Part shown: in pieces, positions 7,594-14,950 of the stretch
How positions within the stretch are numbered: the first letter of the stretch is position 1
Layout of the letters: each line of letters opens with the position of its first letter
Assembly (NCBI GenBank): GCA_900546785.1
Contig: URED01000032.1
Coordinates: 1 to 29,090 of the forward strand
Direction of reading: 5' to 3'
DNA: 29,090 bases
Origin: an uncultured Oscillospiraceae bacterium
GTDB taxonomy: Bacteria; Bacillota; Clostridia; Oscillospirales; Acutalibacteraceae
Program-made: the position numbers and the translations under genes
Notes under the pieces: model-generated
The model's input: the letters and a program-made list of their open reading frames with translations, nothing else
What the model was told of the DNA's origin: nothing
Database searches by the model: none

Positions 7594-7728
7594 ACAACCC
7601 CTCAGTCAACTATGTTGACAGCTCCCCTTACACAGGGGAGCCGGTTAAAGCGACAGCGTTATTGCTACAAGTAAGCCTCCCTCGTGCAGAGGGAGGTGGC
7701 ATTGCGTAAGCAATGACGGAGGGATTGT
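7594..7728. mobile_element. MITE-like element, copy 1
   Basis: A 135-bp non-coding element with imperfect 15-bp terminal inverted repeats, ACAACCCCTCAGTCA (7594-7608) and TGACGGAGGGATTGT (7714-7728), 13 of 15 matching. It has internal hairpins such as GCTCCCCT/AGGGGAGC and CCTCCCTC/GAGGGAGG. A 10-bp direct repeat ACGCCGTTTT occurs immediately left (7584-7593) and 7 bp right (7736-7745), possibly a target duplication. Related copies lie at 9336 and 19678. It carries no transposase and would have to be moved in trans. Confidence 0.75.
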
Positions 7729-7792
7729 TGCAGGTACGCCGTTTTCGTCAACACGTTTATAAAATAATTCAAAAAATTATTTACATTAAGAA

Positions 7793-7821
7793 TTGCTATT
7801 TTTTTAACATTGCAGTATAAT
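7793..7821 (+). promoter_or_regulatory. Promoter of fba
   Basis: TTGCTA (7793-7798), 17-bp spacer and TATAAT (7816-7821), 53 bp before the chosen start codon. Confidence 0.65.
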
Positions 7822-7874
7822 ATGACTGTATGGGTTTCAGACGAAATTCAAATAAAATACAGGAGATAATAAAT

Positions 7875-8810
7875 ATGCCACTTGTAACAACAAAAGAAAT
7901 GTTTAAAAAAGCATACGAGGGCGGCTACGCGATAGGCGCTTTCAATGTAAACAATATGGAGATCGTGCAGGGTATCACACGCGCGGCGAAAAAGCTGAAC
8001 GCGCCCGTTATTCTGCAGTGCTCCGCCGGCGCGCGCAAGTATGCTTCCCATGACTATCTTGTTGCCATGGTAAAAGCCGCTGCGGAGGAAACCGGTCTTC
8101 CGATCGCGCTTCATCTTGACCACGGCCCGGATTTTGAAACCTGCAAGGACTGTATTGACGGCGGTTTCACCTCCGTTATGATAGACGGCTCTTCCCTGCC
8201 TTATGAAGAGAATGTTGCCCTTACCAAAAAGGTTGTTGAATATGCGCACGCGCACGGCGTTGTTGTTGAGGGCGAACTCGGCACGCTTGCCGGCGTTGAG
8301 GACGATGTGCAGGTAGACGCGGAAGACGCTTCCTACACCAAACCCTCAGAGGTTTATGATTTCGTTACAAGAACGGGCGTTGATTCGCTTGCGATCGCGA
8401 TCGGCACCAGCCACGGCGCCTATAAATTCAAGCCCGGCCAAAAGCCCCAGCTCAGATTCGATATTCTGAAAGAAGTAGGCGAAAAGCTGCCCGGCTTCCC
8501 GATCGTTCTGCACGGCGCTTCCTCCGTTAATCAGGAGCATATCAAGATGATCAACCAGTACGGCGGCGAGATGCCGGACGCGATCGGCATTCCGGAGGAT
8601 ATGCTCAGAGAGGCTGCTTCCATGGCGGTCTGCAAGATCAATGTGGATTCCGATATCAGAATCGCCATGACGGCTGCGATCAGAAAGCATTTTGCAGAGA
8701 ATCCCACGCACTTTGACCCGCGCCAGTACCTCACCCCCGCAAGAGATCTGATTGAAGAGGTCGTTGCCCACAAGATTGAGGTTGTTTTCGGTTCAAACGG
8801 CAAGGCATAA
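7875..8810 (+). CDS. fba: Class II fructose-1,6-bisphosphate aldolase
   Basis: The 311-aa zinc-dependent aldolase cleaves fructose 1,6-bisphosphate to dihydroxyacetone phosphate and glyceraldehyde 3-phosphate in glycolysis and catalyses the reverse in gluconeogenesis. Class II landmarks are the zinc and catalytic HLDHGPDFE (about residue 80), EGELGTLAGVED, AIGTSHGAYKF, the zinc ligand in HGASSV and INVDSDIR for phosphate binding. An upstream in-frame ATG at 7830 is rejected: AGGAG (7861-7865) stands 9 nt before ATG 7875, and MPLVTTKEM is the normal family N-terminus. It is monocistronic, with its own promoter and terminator. Confidence 0.97.
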   Translation: MPLVTTKEMFKKAYEGGYAIGAFNVNNMEIVQGITRAAKKLNAPVILQCSAGARKYASHDYLVAMVKAAAEETGLPIALHLDHGPDFETCKDCIDGGFTSVMIDGSSLPYEENVALTKKVVEYAHAHGVVVEGELGTLAGVEDDVQVDAEDASYTKPSEVYDFVTRTGVDSLAIAIGTSHGAYKFKPGQKPQLRFDILKEVGEKLPGFPIVLHGASSVNQEHIKMINQYGGEMPDAIGIPEDMLREAASMAVCKINVDSDIRIAMTAAIRKHFAENPTHFDPRQYLTPARDLIEEVVAHKIEVVFGSNGKA

Positions 8811-8849
8811 ATCCAAACTGCATTTTACAAAATCAAAACACATACGAAG

Positions 8850-8886
8850 CCGCCGCATAAGTTTGTGCTTATGCGGCGGTTTTTTA
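8850..8886 (+). terminator. Terminator of fba
   Basis: A 12-bp perfect stem, CCGCCGCATAAG (8850-8861) with CTTATGCGGCGG (8868-8879), 6-nt loop and T6 tail. Confidence 0.95.
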
Positions 8887-8982
8887 TGCGCGGCCATACT
8901 GCCTTTTTCATGCTGCGCCGCCCTTTTCCTGATCCGCATTAAAAAACAAATTAGATTCATGCATGATTTTTGTATATTTTTA

Positions 8983-9002
8983 GAAAATTTTTAAAAATTT
9001 TC
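8983..9002. repeat. 20-bp perfect AT palindrome
   Basis: GAAAATTTTT followed by AAAAATTTTC is an exact palindrome in the gap between fba and the small gene, followed by further T-runs. It could be a protein-binding site or a weak terminator; no function is assigned. Apart from this and the hairpin at 9069, the gap 8887-9122 shows only AT-rich sequence. Confidence 0.5.
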
Positions 9003-9068
9003 TTTTTTGTTTTTTTGCGGCACTGCGTGAATTAACAGATTTTTTTATCCATAGTTGCTTTGCTTTTG

Positions 9069-9106
9069 CAAAAAATAAGAATGCGCCCAAAGCGCAAAAT
9101 TTTTTG
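9069..9106 (+). promoter_or_regulatory. Leader hairpin before the small gene
   Basis: CAAAAAAT (9069-9076) pairs with ATTTTTTG (9099-9106), enclosing TGCGC (9082-9086) paired with GCGCA (9092-9096). It ends at the first base before the GAGGAG region at 9108-9113. It could stabilise the mRNA, or its T-rich right arm could make it an attenuator. Confidence 0.45.
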
Positions 9107-9122
9107 TGAGGAGATCAATATT

Positions 9123-9299
9123 ATGAAAAAGAAAACACAAAACATCATGAAAGGCCTTGGCGTTGCAATGGCAGTCGGTTCCGTAATTGCAGGCGCAACG
9201 GCAAGCATGGGTTCAAACAGCAAAAAAACGAAAAAAACGATGCAGAAAGCCGTTAATTCCGTTTCGCATTTCGTGGACACCGTTTCAGGCATGATGTAA
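9123..9299 (+). CDS. 58-aa basic small protein with a hydrophobic segment
   Basis: Not recognised. The protein starts with basic residues, has a Gly/Ala-rich hydrophobic stretch (about 9-28, GLGVAMAVGSVIAGATASM), then a Lys-rich region and a mildly amphipathic C-terminus (SVSHFVDTVSGMM). The start ATG 9123 is supported by GAGGAG (9108-9113) 9 nt upstream; an in-frame start at 9060 lacks a ribosome site and would run through the leader hairpin. It resembles the many small membrane-associated proteins of Firmicutes that carry a single glycine-rich segment, but no function can be given. Confidence 0.65.
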   Translation: MKKKTQNIMKGLGVAMAVGSVIAGATASMGSNSKKTKKTMQKAVNSVSHFVDTVSGMM

Positions 9300-9335
9300 C
9301 AAAAAAAGCGGCGGTAAACATTCGGCGCCGGTTTC

Positions 9336-9416
9336 ACAACCCCTCAGGCAGCATAGCTGCCAGCTCCCCTTACACAGGGGAGCCTGTACTTAAACAACAG
9401 CATTGTTGCTACACGG
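9336..9416. mobile_element. MITE-like element, truncated copy 2
   Basis: It starts with the same ACAACCCCTCAG end as the copy at 7594 and shares the CAGCTCCCCTTACACAGGGGAGCC-type hairpin region, but the right inverted repeat is missing. The remnant merges into unrelated sequence before 9437. Confidence 0.65.
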
Positions 9417-9436
9417 TATGTGGAGCCTTGGTCATG

Positions 9437-9474
9437 AAAAAACGGCGGAAATTACATTCCGCCGCTGTGTTTTT
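9437..9474 (-). terminator. Terminator of the folate gene cluster, probably bidirectional
   Basis: CGGCGGAA (9443-9450) and TTCCGCCG (9457-9464) form an 8-bp stem with 6-nt loop. On the minus strand it is followed by T6 (9442-9437), just after folK. On the plus strand a weaker tail (CTGTGTTTTT) follows and may end the 58-aa gene transcript. Confidence 0.85.
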
Positions 9475-9482
9475 ACATATGA

Positions 9483-9968
9483 TCATGAAAGGGTAAATTT
9501 TGTTTTTGTGATCTGCTGATCCGTGATCTTGCCAATCTCCGCGGCAAAATCGAATCCGAAAGCAACGCCGCTGTCAAAAAGATCCAGCATCGGCAGCAGC
9601 ACGAACAGCCGCTCTCTGATATGCGGGTGCGGCACGATCAGATTTGGGGTTTTGATGATCTTTTCCTCTGCTAAAAGCAGGTCTATATCTATAATCCTGG
9701 GGCCGTTTTTAAAATTGCGCACTCTGCCCAATCCGCTCTCTATGCCAAGGCAGACGCCAAGCATCTCATGCGGCTCAAGCGCGCTTTCGCAAAGCACGGC
9801 GCAGTTATAGAAATCCTGCTGGCGGGCGTATCCCACGGGGGAAGTTTCATAGACCGCGGATAGCCTTTGCACCGCCGTCTGCGGAATATGATTCAGCGCA
9901 TCAACGGCGTTTTTTAAATTTTCAATACGCTCGCCCATATTTGTGCCGAGCCCCAAAACATATTTCAT
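9483..9968 (-). CDS. folK: 2-amino-4-hydroxy-6-hydroxymethyldihydropteridine pyrophosphokinase
   Basis: The 161-aa enzyme transfers pyrophosphate from ATP to 6-hydroxymethyl-dihydropterin, the step before FolP in folate synthesis. The start GLGTNMGER, the ETSPVG segment, the signature GRVRNFKNGPRIIDIDLLL (about 90-108) and the HPHIRERLFVLLPM block are typical of HPPK. It is the last gene of the cluster and starts 3 nt after the folB stop, which suggests translational coupling; its own ribosome site is weak. Confidence 0.95.
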   Translation of the reverse strand: MKYVLGLGTNMGERIENLKNAVDALNHIPQTAVQRLSAVYETSPVGYARQQDFYNCAVLCESALEPHEMLGVCLGIESGLGRVRNFKNGPRIIDIDLLLAEEKIIKTPNLIVPHPHIRERLFVLLPMLDLFDSGVAFGFDFAAEIGKITDQQITKTKFTLS

Positions 9969-9971
9969 AAT

Positions 9972-10334
9972 CTAATCCCTGTTTCTTGTGATCTGCACCG
10001 CCATATAATCAAAATCCGCATTTACGGGCGCCTGCGGCTTTTTAAGCGTTAGATCAACGGCAAACACAGCCGGATATTCCTCCAATATGGCTTTTGCCGT
10101 AACATCCGCGCATTTTTCTATAAGATCATATTTTTGCGCAGTAAAAACACGGCGCACCGTTTTCACGACCTTTGCATAGGAAACCGTGTCGTTCACATCA
10201 TCGCTGCTGCACGCCCTGTTCATATTGACGCTCAGCTCAATATCCAAAATAAAATCCTGCCCCTGCTCCTTTTCCTCGGGATTTACCCCATGGTGCGCAA
10301 AAAGGCGCAGCCCTTTTATGATGATTTTATCCAT
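9972..10334 (-). CDS. folB: Dihydroneopterin aldolase
   Basis: The 120-aa enzyme converts dihydroneopterin to 6-hydroxymethyl-dihydropterin and glycolaldehyde. The family start DKIIIKGLRLFAHHGVNPEE with the conserved HHG and following glutamate, the SYAKV segment, and the KKPQAP region with the catalytic lysine are all present. No Shine-Dalgarno site precedes the ATG (the region is AT-only), so expression probably depends on upstream translation; the gap to the ybjQ-like gene is 10 nt. Confidence 0.94.
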   Translation of the reverse strand: MDKIIIKGLRLFAHHGVNPEEKEQGQDFILDIELSVNMNRACSSDDVNDTVSYAKVVKTVRRVFTAQKYDLIEKCADVTAKAILEEYPAVFAVDLTLKKPQAPVNADFDYMAVQITRNRD

Positions 10335-10344
10335 AATTTAAAAA

Positions 10345-10671
10345 TTAATTCTTGTCTGTAACCACTACGGCTGTGCCCGTGGCGGAAACCATAAGCATAT
10401 TGCCCTGCCCAAGTACCTCATAGTCTATATCCACGCCGACAACGGCATTTGCGCCCATCTGCTGCGCGCGCATCTCCATCTCTTTCACGGCTTCGTTTCT
10501 TGCCTTGATAAGCTCGTCTTCATATCCCTCACTTCTGCCGCCTACGATATTTCTGATCGACGCGCCGAAATCCTTAAGGAAATTGACGCCGGCAACCACT
10601 TCGCCGGTAACGATTCCCTTATATTCAACGATCTTTCCGTTTTCAAGGCTTTGTGTGGTAACGCTGATCAT
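10345..10671 (-). CDS. YbjQ/UPF0145 family protein inside the folate cluster
   Basis: A 108-aa protein of the YbjQ/UPF0145 (DUF74, heavy-metal-binding-domain-like) family. Matching sequence includes the VTTQSLEN start, [39 protein letters not shown] and [16 protein letters not shown] with the TGTAVVV end. Members form pentameric rings; the biochemical role is not settled. It is well translated (AAGGAG before the start) and lies between folP and folB with short gaps, so it is co-transcribed with folate genes. Whether this reflects function is unknown. Confidence 0.9.
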   Translation of the reverse strand: MISVTTQSLENGKIVEYKGIVTGEVVAGVNFLKDFGASIRNIVGGRSEGYEDELIKARNEAVKEMEMRAQQMGANAVVGVDIDYEVLGQGNMLMVSATGTAVVVTDKN

Positions 10672-10683
10672 AATACATTCTCC

Positions 10684-11499
10684 TTAATTCATTTTATTTA
10701 CATGGCTTTTTAAGGCGTCCGCCGTTAAAATGCCCTGTTTTTCGTTTATAACATCATGCAGCCTGATTATATTTGCGCCGGCAAAAACAGCCGCCGTATC
10801 GGCCGCTATATTGCCGTAAACACGCTTTTCCGGGTCCGGCTGACCGCTTGCAAGCCCAATCACCCTTTTGCGGCTCGTACCCAGCAGAAACGGATAATCC
10901 GGCAATCTGTATTCCTTTATATTTGCCAAAAGCGCCAGATCCTGCTCCCGCGTTTTTGAGAAACCTATGCCGGGATCAAAACAGATGCTTTCTTTTTTTA
11001 CGCCCATTTCCTGCGCGCGCCTTGCGCTTGTGTTAAAAAATTCCGCCGCCTCCCGCTGCGCGCCCTCTGCGTTAAAAGTGATCACCCAGCCGCAGCCCGT
11101 GCTCTTGACCACATGCGCCATCGTTCTTCTGATCACGCCGGAAACATCGTTTATGATATCTGCGCCGTATTCGGCTGCCATCTGCGCCACAAAAGGATAG
11201 AATGTATCTACAGAGAGCGGAATGCTGATTTTACCTTTTAAGCCGCTTAAGACCGGCTCCAGCCTTTTCCATTCCTCTTTATCGCTGATCGGCGTATGAC
11301 CCGGTCGGGTGGACTGCGCGCCGATATCTATAATATCCGCGCCGTTTTCCTGCGCTTCAAGCGCGCTTTTGACCGCCTGCTCCGGCGCAAAATTTTTGCC
11401 GCCGTCCGAAAAAGAATCCGGCGTTACGTTTATGATCGCCATAATGAGCGTTTTTTTTGAGCAATCTATCTTTTTATCCCTGCACTGCCAGATCATCAT
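10684..11499 (-). CDS. folP: Dihydropteroate synthase
   Basis: The 271-aa TIM-barrel enzyme joins hydroxymethyl-dihydropterin pyrophosphate with p-aminobenzoate and is the target of sulfonamides. Signatures are MAIINVTPDSFSDGG (about 20-34), the second block GADIIDIGAQSTRPGH, where the common IGGEST is replaced by IGAQST, FDPGIGFSKT, and FLLGTSRKRVIG with the pterin/sulfate-binding SRK. Two adjacent ATG codons (11499 and 11496) follow AAGGTG; the second has the better spacing, so the true start may be one codon in. The gap to folE is 6 nt. Confidence 0.96.
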   Translation of the reverse strand: MMIWQCRDKKIDCSKKTLIMAIINVTPDSFSDGGKNFAPEQAVKSALEAQENGADIIDIGAQSTRPGHTPISDKEEWKRLEPVLSGLKGKISIPLSVDTFYPFVAQMAAEYGADIINDVSGVIRRTMAHVVKSTGCGWVITFNAEGAQREAAEFFNTSARRAQEMGVKKESICFDPGIGFSKTREQDLALLANIKEYRLPDYPFLLGTSRKRVIGLASGQPDPEKRVYGNIAADTAAVFAGANIIRLHDVINEKQGILTADALKSHVNKMN

Positions 11500-11505
11500 A
11501 ACACC

Positions 11506-12063
11506 TTATTTATCAAGCAGGGCAAGCGCTTCCGCCCTTGTGCGCGCGTCAGACCTTATCACGCCGCGCAGTGCAGAGGTCTGCGTAATGCTGCCGGAGG
11601 CCTTTGCGCCTCTGATGGACATGCACATATGCTCTGCCTCCATAATGACGGCAACGCCCCTTGCGTTCATTTTTTTATAAAGAAAATCCGCAATATCATG
11701 CGTAAGCCTTTCCTGCACCTGCGGCCGTTTTGCAAAATTATCAACGATCCTTGCTATTTTGGAAAGGCCGATGATCTTGTTTTCGCTCGGGATATACGCA
11801 ATATGCGCTTTCCCTACAAACGGCAGCAGATGATGCTCGCACATGGAGGCAAACGGAATATCGCGCACAATCACCATTTCATCGTTTGATTTTTCATCAA
11901 AAAATTTAAGATGCTGCTCCGGATCCTGAGAAAGACCGCAAAACATCTCCTCATACATATTTGCAACACGCCGCGGCGTTTCAAGCAGACCCGGTCTGTT
12001 CGGATCCTCGCCCACCGCCTCAAGGATATCCCTTACGGCGTTTTCAATTTTTTTCTTATCCAT
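11506..12063 (-). CDS. folE: GTP cyclohydrolase I, zinc type
   Basis: The 185-aa enzyme converts GTP to dihydroneopterin triphosphate, the first committed step of folate synthesis. Zinc ligands are visible in [14 protein letters not shown] (Cys and His) and in [11 protein letters not shown] (second Cys). The pocket sequences [23 protein letters not shown] and [12 protein letters not shown] are standard. It is the first folate gene of the cluster and begins 17 nt after the LCP-like gene. The Shine-Dalgarno site (AAGAGAAGAA) is weak. Confidence 0.97.
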   Translation of the reverse strand: MDKKKIENAVRDILEAVGEDPNRPGLLETPRRVANMYEEMFCGLSQDPEQHLKFFDEKSNDEMVIVRDIPFASMCEHHLLPFVGKAHIAYIPSENKIIGLSKIARIVDNFAKRPQVQERLTHDIADFLYKKMNARGVAVIMEAEHMCMSIRGAKASGSITQTSALRGVIRSDARTRAEALALLDK

Positions 12064-12080
12064 TTTCTTCTCTTTTCGCT

Positions 12081-12998
12081 TTATTTTGAAAAATAGCCCA
12101 GCACATCGGTAACACTTTCAGAAATCACGTTCGCGCCGTCATAAACAACCGGCACACTGTAAACGTTGACCCCCGTTGTATCGCTTGAAAGCACTGCCAG
12201 ATTATCCTGCTGCGCAGTAAAATCGCGAACGGTTATATTTGTGGAAGTATATTCGATAATCCTGCTGAAAGCCCTTTCCCTTTTTTCATAGTTCTGTGCA
12301 TTTATATGCTGTGATACCGCAGAAAGAACAATATCGTTCACGGCGGAATAATTATTTTCCTGAGAAACGTAATAACGCATGAGCTTGACGGCCGTATCGC
12401 CGTCAATACTTTGATTGCCCTCGCTGACTCTTATGTTGTAGCCGTAGCGGGAGGTGTCTTTATATCTTACGTCGCTCAACACGGTATAATTCACACTGCC
12501 GAGGTAATCAAAAAAACTTTCATAATCCGTATAATTGAAATCGGCATAATAATCTATCTCAATCCCGAAAAGATGAGAAAGACTGTTTGAAACGCCCGCA
12601 GCGCCCATTGAGATATAAGTATCCGCCAGTGAAACGCCGTTTTCCGCCGTTTCGGGATCAAGCGTGCACGCTTTATAGGAAACCGTATCCATATCCACCT
12701 GCAAGAGCGTACATACATAAAGCTCCTGCGTGTTTTCATTGCTCATCAGCAGCAGATAATTTGTTTTGCCCTGCACCTCGGGAAGCTGCTCCATGATCTC
12801 ATTATTTTCATCTATAAGATCCTCCGGCGTGATAAATGCTTTAAAGGAAAAATCATACCTTACGCCGAAAATAATAAGAAAAACAGCGGTAAAAACAACG
12901 ATAAATGCAAGCGCGGCAAGCAAGATCTTTTGCTCCAGATCCGATTTTACGCGGGAAGTGGAAACATATATATCGCCGCGGTGTTTAAAGATCCTCAT
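12081..12998 (-). CDS. Membrane protein with a degenerate LCP-like extracellular domain
   Basis: A 305-aa protein with a short basic cytoplasmic start, one membrane segment (about residues 28-50) and an extracellular domain. Its order recalls LytR-CpsA-Psr (LCP) proteins: a YLLLMSNEN strand where LCPs have LLIG, a [19 protein letters not shown] region, and [17 protein letters not shown] like the LCP GxQALxYxR block. The catalytic and lipid-pyrophosphate-binding Arg/Asp residues (SIPRD-type, RADRQ-type) are missing, so it is probably not a phosphotransferase. The start ATG 12998 is fixed by AGGAGG 6 nt upstream; a longer frame to 13037 has no ribosome site. Divergent from dnaA, it heads the transcription unit leading into folE-folP-ybjQ-folB-folK. 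Confidence 0.7.
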   Translation of the reverse strand: MRIFKHRGDIYVSTSRVKSDLEQKILLAALAFIVVFTAVFLIIFGVRYDFSFKAFITPEDLIDENNEIMEQLPEVQGKTNYLLLMSNENTQELYVCTLLQVDMDTVSYKACTLDPETAENGVSLADTYISMGAAGVSNSLSHLFGIEIDYYADFNYTDYESFFDYLGSVNYTVLSDVRYKDTSRYGYNIRVSEGNQSIDGDTAVKLMRYYVSQENNYSAVNDIVLSAVSQHINAQNYEKRERAFSRIIEYTSTNITVRDFTAQQDNLAVLSSDTTGVNVYSVPVVYDGANVISESVTDVLGYFSK

Positions 12999-13028
12999 TT
13001 TTACCCTCCTTTTCTTCAAATCAGTTAT

Positions 13029-13057
13029 ATTATACATTAAGTAAATATATAAAACAA
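13029..13057 (-). promoter_or_regulatory. Promoter of the LCP-like/folate unit
   Basis: On the minus strand TTGTTT (13057-13052), 17-bp spacer, TATAAT (13034-13029), about 30 bp before the start at 12998. Confidence 0.65.
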
Positions 13058-13176
13058 GTTTAAATCATGAATAAATATCGCCGTAAAGCGATTTTTTCTT
13101 TTGCTCAAAAGAAAGATATATAGTAGTCTATATATTTAAATATTATATTATTATAGATATATAATAATTTTAAGTA

Positions 13177-13205
13177 TTGTATATTATTAAATAAAGTGTT
13201 ATAAT
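13177..13205 (+). promoter_or_regulatory. Promoter of dnaA
   Basis: TTGTAT (13177-13182), 17-bp spacer, TATAAT (13200-13205), in a very AT-rich stretch. Transcription would start near 13212, just before a putative DnaA box (13220-13228). The rest of 13058-13176 holds only AT-rich sequence. Confidence 0.6.
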
Positions 13206-13219
13206 AATCTATATTTGAG

Positions 13220-13228
13220 TTTTCAACA
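13220..13228 (+). promoter_or_regulatory. Putative DnaA box (TTTTCAACA) in the dnaA leader
   Basis: An exact copy of the 9-mer repeated in the dnaA-dnaN spacer, right after the predicted dnaA transcription start. In many bacteria DnaA represses its own gene through such a site. The sequence differs from TTATCCACA at positions 3 and 6. Confidence 0.5.
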
Positions 13229-13266
13229 TTTCTTTAAATATATATTGAACTACCGAGGAGAAGCTG

Positions 13267-14652
13267 ATGAACACCTATAACGATATTTGGCAGGAGATAT
13301 TGGAGACCGTCCGCCCACACGTTTCGCAGACGGGCTTTTCCGCATGGCTCAGCGGTGAAAAAAACGGCTATCTTAATTTTACGGAATTTGAAAACAACAC
13401 CGCCTATCTGCACTGCCCGAACGATATGAAGATCAACATTATAAAAAGCCAGTACATAGAGCTTCTGAAAAAAGCTTTTGAGCAGGTTATGGGCTTTCCG
13501 GTTGAAGTGGAGCTTGTGCTGGACACGCCCTCCCCGCTTGACGCAGCCGCAGAAGGGGCGGAGGAAAAAGACGCGCAGGAAGACAAATTCCCCGTTTCGG
13601 AAGAAAAACAGGATCAGTTTACGTTTGAAACTTTTGTTGAAGGCCCTTCAAACAAATTTGCATACAGGGCGGCGCTTGCCGTTGCAAAAGACCCGGGCGG
13701 CCATTTAAGGCAGGATCATTCTTATGGCAATTACAATCCGCTTTTCATATACGGCAAATCCGGGCTTGGAAAAACGCACATCTTAAACGCCATCTGCTGC
13801 GAGATAAGAAAAAATTTTCCCGATATGCATATTGTTTATCTGCGTTCCGAAGATTTTTTAAACGAATTCATGAACGCGCTGGACAGAAAAGTGATGGACG
13901 ATTTCCGCCTGAAATTCCGCAATATAGACGTGCTTCTTATAGACGATATTCAGTTTATTGCCGGCAAGATACAGACGGAGGAGGAATTTTTCCACACCTT
14001 TAATTCCCTGATTGAAAACGGCAAGCAGATCGTTCTGACCTCGGACAGGCCTCCGAAAGAGATACAGAGCCTTACGGAAAGGCTTGTTACAAGATTTGAA
14101 ATGGGTATTCTTGCGGATATCCAAAGCCCGGAATATGAAACGCGCTGCCTGATCATTAAAAACAAGGCCATGCTTTTGGGTCTCAATCTTTCAAACGATG
14201 TTGTGGAATACATAGCGGGCAAGATAAAAACGAATATCCGCCAGCTGGAGGGCACCGTTAAAAGACTCTGTGCACTGAAAGAGCTGACGAACCGCGAACC
14301 CACCGTGGCGCTTGCGCAAAAGGTAATAAAAGACGTAATTGACGACGATATTCCCCCGATACCGATAACCGTTGAAAAGATCATTGAAGAGGTTTCGAGA
14401 ATGCAGGGCGTGCCGCCTGAGGAGATCAAATCCACCCGCCAAAAGGCAAATATATCCCTTGCGCGCAAAATGTGCATGTATATCATGCGCGAAGTTACCA
14501 CCCTTACGCTTGAGCAGATAGGAGAAGAATTCGGCAAAAATTATTCTACCGTTATATACAGTATCAAAGAGATACAGAAAAAAATGGAAGAAGATTCCAA
14601 GATAGAAAGAAAAATCAACGATATCATAAATAACGTAAAAACGGCGTCTTAA
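13267..14652 (+). CDS. dnaA: Chromosomal replication initiator DnaA
   Basis: The 461-aa initiator ATPase binds origin boxes and opens the duplex. Domain I (1-80) includes FSAWLSG. Domain II (about 85-115) is acidic. The AAA+ domain III has Walker A GKSGLGKTH (about 165), Walker B VLLIDDIQFI and an ERLVTRFEMG arginine-finger region. Domain IV (about 365-461) is the DNA-binding helix-turn-helix. Its key motif is altered: where most DnaA proteins read GGRDHTTV, this one reads GKNYSTV (Asn425-Tyr426-Ser427-Thr428), one residue shorter with D-H-T replaced by N-Y-S. This fits the unusual origin 9-mers. The start is supported by GAGGAG (13255-13260). Confidence 0.98.
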   Translation: MNTYNDIWQEILETVRPHVSQTGFSAWLSGEKNGYLNFTEFENNTAYLHCPNDMKINIIKSQYIELLKKAFEQVMGFPVEVELVLDTPSPLDAAAEGAEEKDAQEDKFPVSEEKQDQFTFETFVEGPSNKFAYRAALAVAKDPGGHLRQDHSYGNYNPLFIYGKSGLGKTHILNAICCEIRKNFPDMHIVYLRSEDFLNEFMNALDRKVMDDFRLKFRNIDVLLIDDIQFIAGKIQTEEEFFHTFNSLIENGKQIVLTSDRPPKEIQSLTERLVTRFEMGILADIQSPEYETRCLIIKNKAMLLGLNLSNDVVEYIAGKIKTNIRQLEGTVKRLCALKELTNREPTVALAQKVIKDVIDDDIPPIPITVEKIIEEVSRMQGVPPEEIKSTRQKANISLARKMCMYIMREVTTLTLEQIGEEFGKNYSTVIYSIKEIQKKMEEDSKIERKINDIINNVKTAS

Positions 14653-14950
14653 TTTTCAACAAGTTTTTCATTTTTTAACAAAGAATTTTTTAACACCGCT
14701 GTTGAAAATAAAAAACTTCAACAACGGCAACATTTTTTCAATATTTTTTGAACAGCGGAAATTTTGATTTTTTTCGCTTTAAAAAGGGAATTTTTAACTT
14801 TTTAAACATTTTAACATTCCCTACTTCTACTACTCAAATCATCTTTATGTAAATAAAGAGATTTTGATTTTTTTCTCAAATTTTCAATACAGGCATACCA
14901 ATGCAACAAAAGGCTGTTGAAAAACGATTTTACAGGAACGGAGGTAAAAT
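14653..14950. other. Replication origin oriC (dnaA-dnaN spacer)
   Basis: AT-rich 298-bp spacer with clustered 9-mers of one type: exact TTTTCAACA at 14653-14661 (+), 14700-14708 (-) and 14915-14923 (-); TTTTTAACA at 14672-14680 and 14687-14695; relatives at 14715, 14746, 14800 and 14808. No TTATCCACA is present. At 14808-14834 the order box-like 9-mer, short CCC cluster, then TAC TTC TAC TAC matches the basal unwinding layout (DnaA-trios) described for Bacillus subtilis. A 15-bp repeat ATTTTGATTTTTTTC occurs at 14761-14775 and exactly 100 bp later at 14861-14875. Gene order and strand switch at dnaA support the origin call. Confidence 0.85.
14817..14834 (+). promoter_or_regulatory. DnaA-trio unwinding element
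   Basis: After a box-like 9-mer ending at 14816 comes TTCCC and then TAC-TTC-TAC-TAC (14822-14833). The complementary strand, read 3' to 5', gives GAT-GAA-GAT-GAT, four consecutive trios fitting the (G/A)A(T/A) pattern to which DnaA filaments bind in Bacillus subtilis. AT-rich sequence for strand opening follows. Confidence 0.6.
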
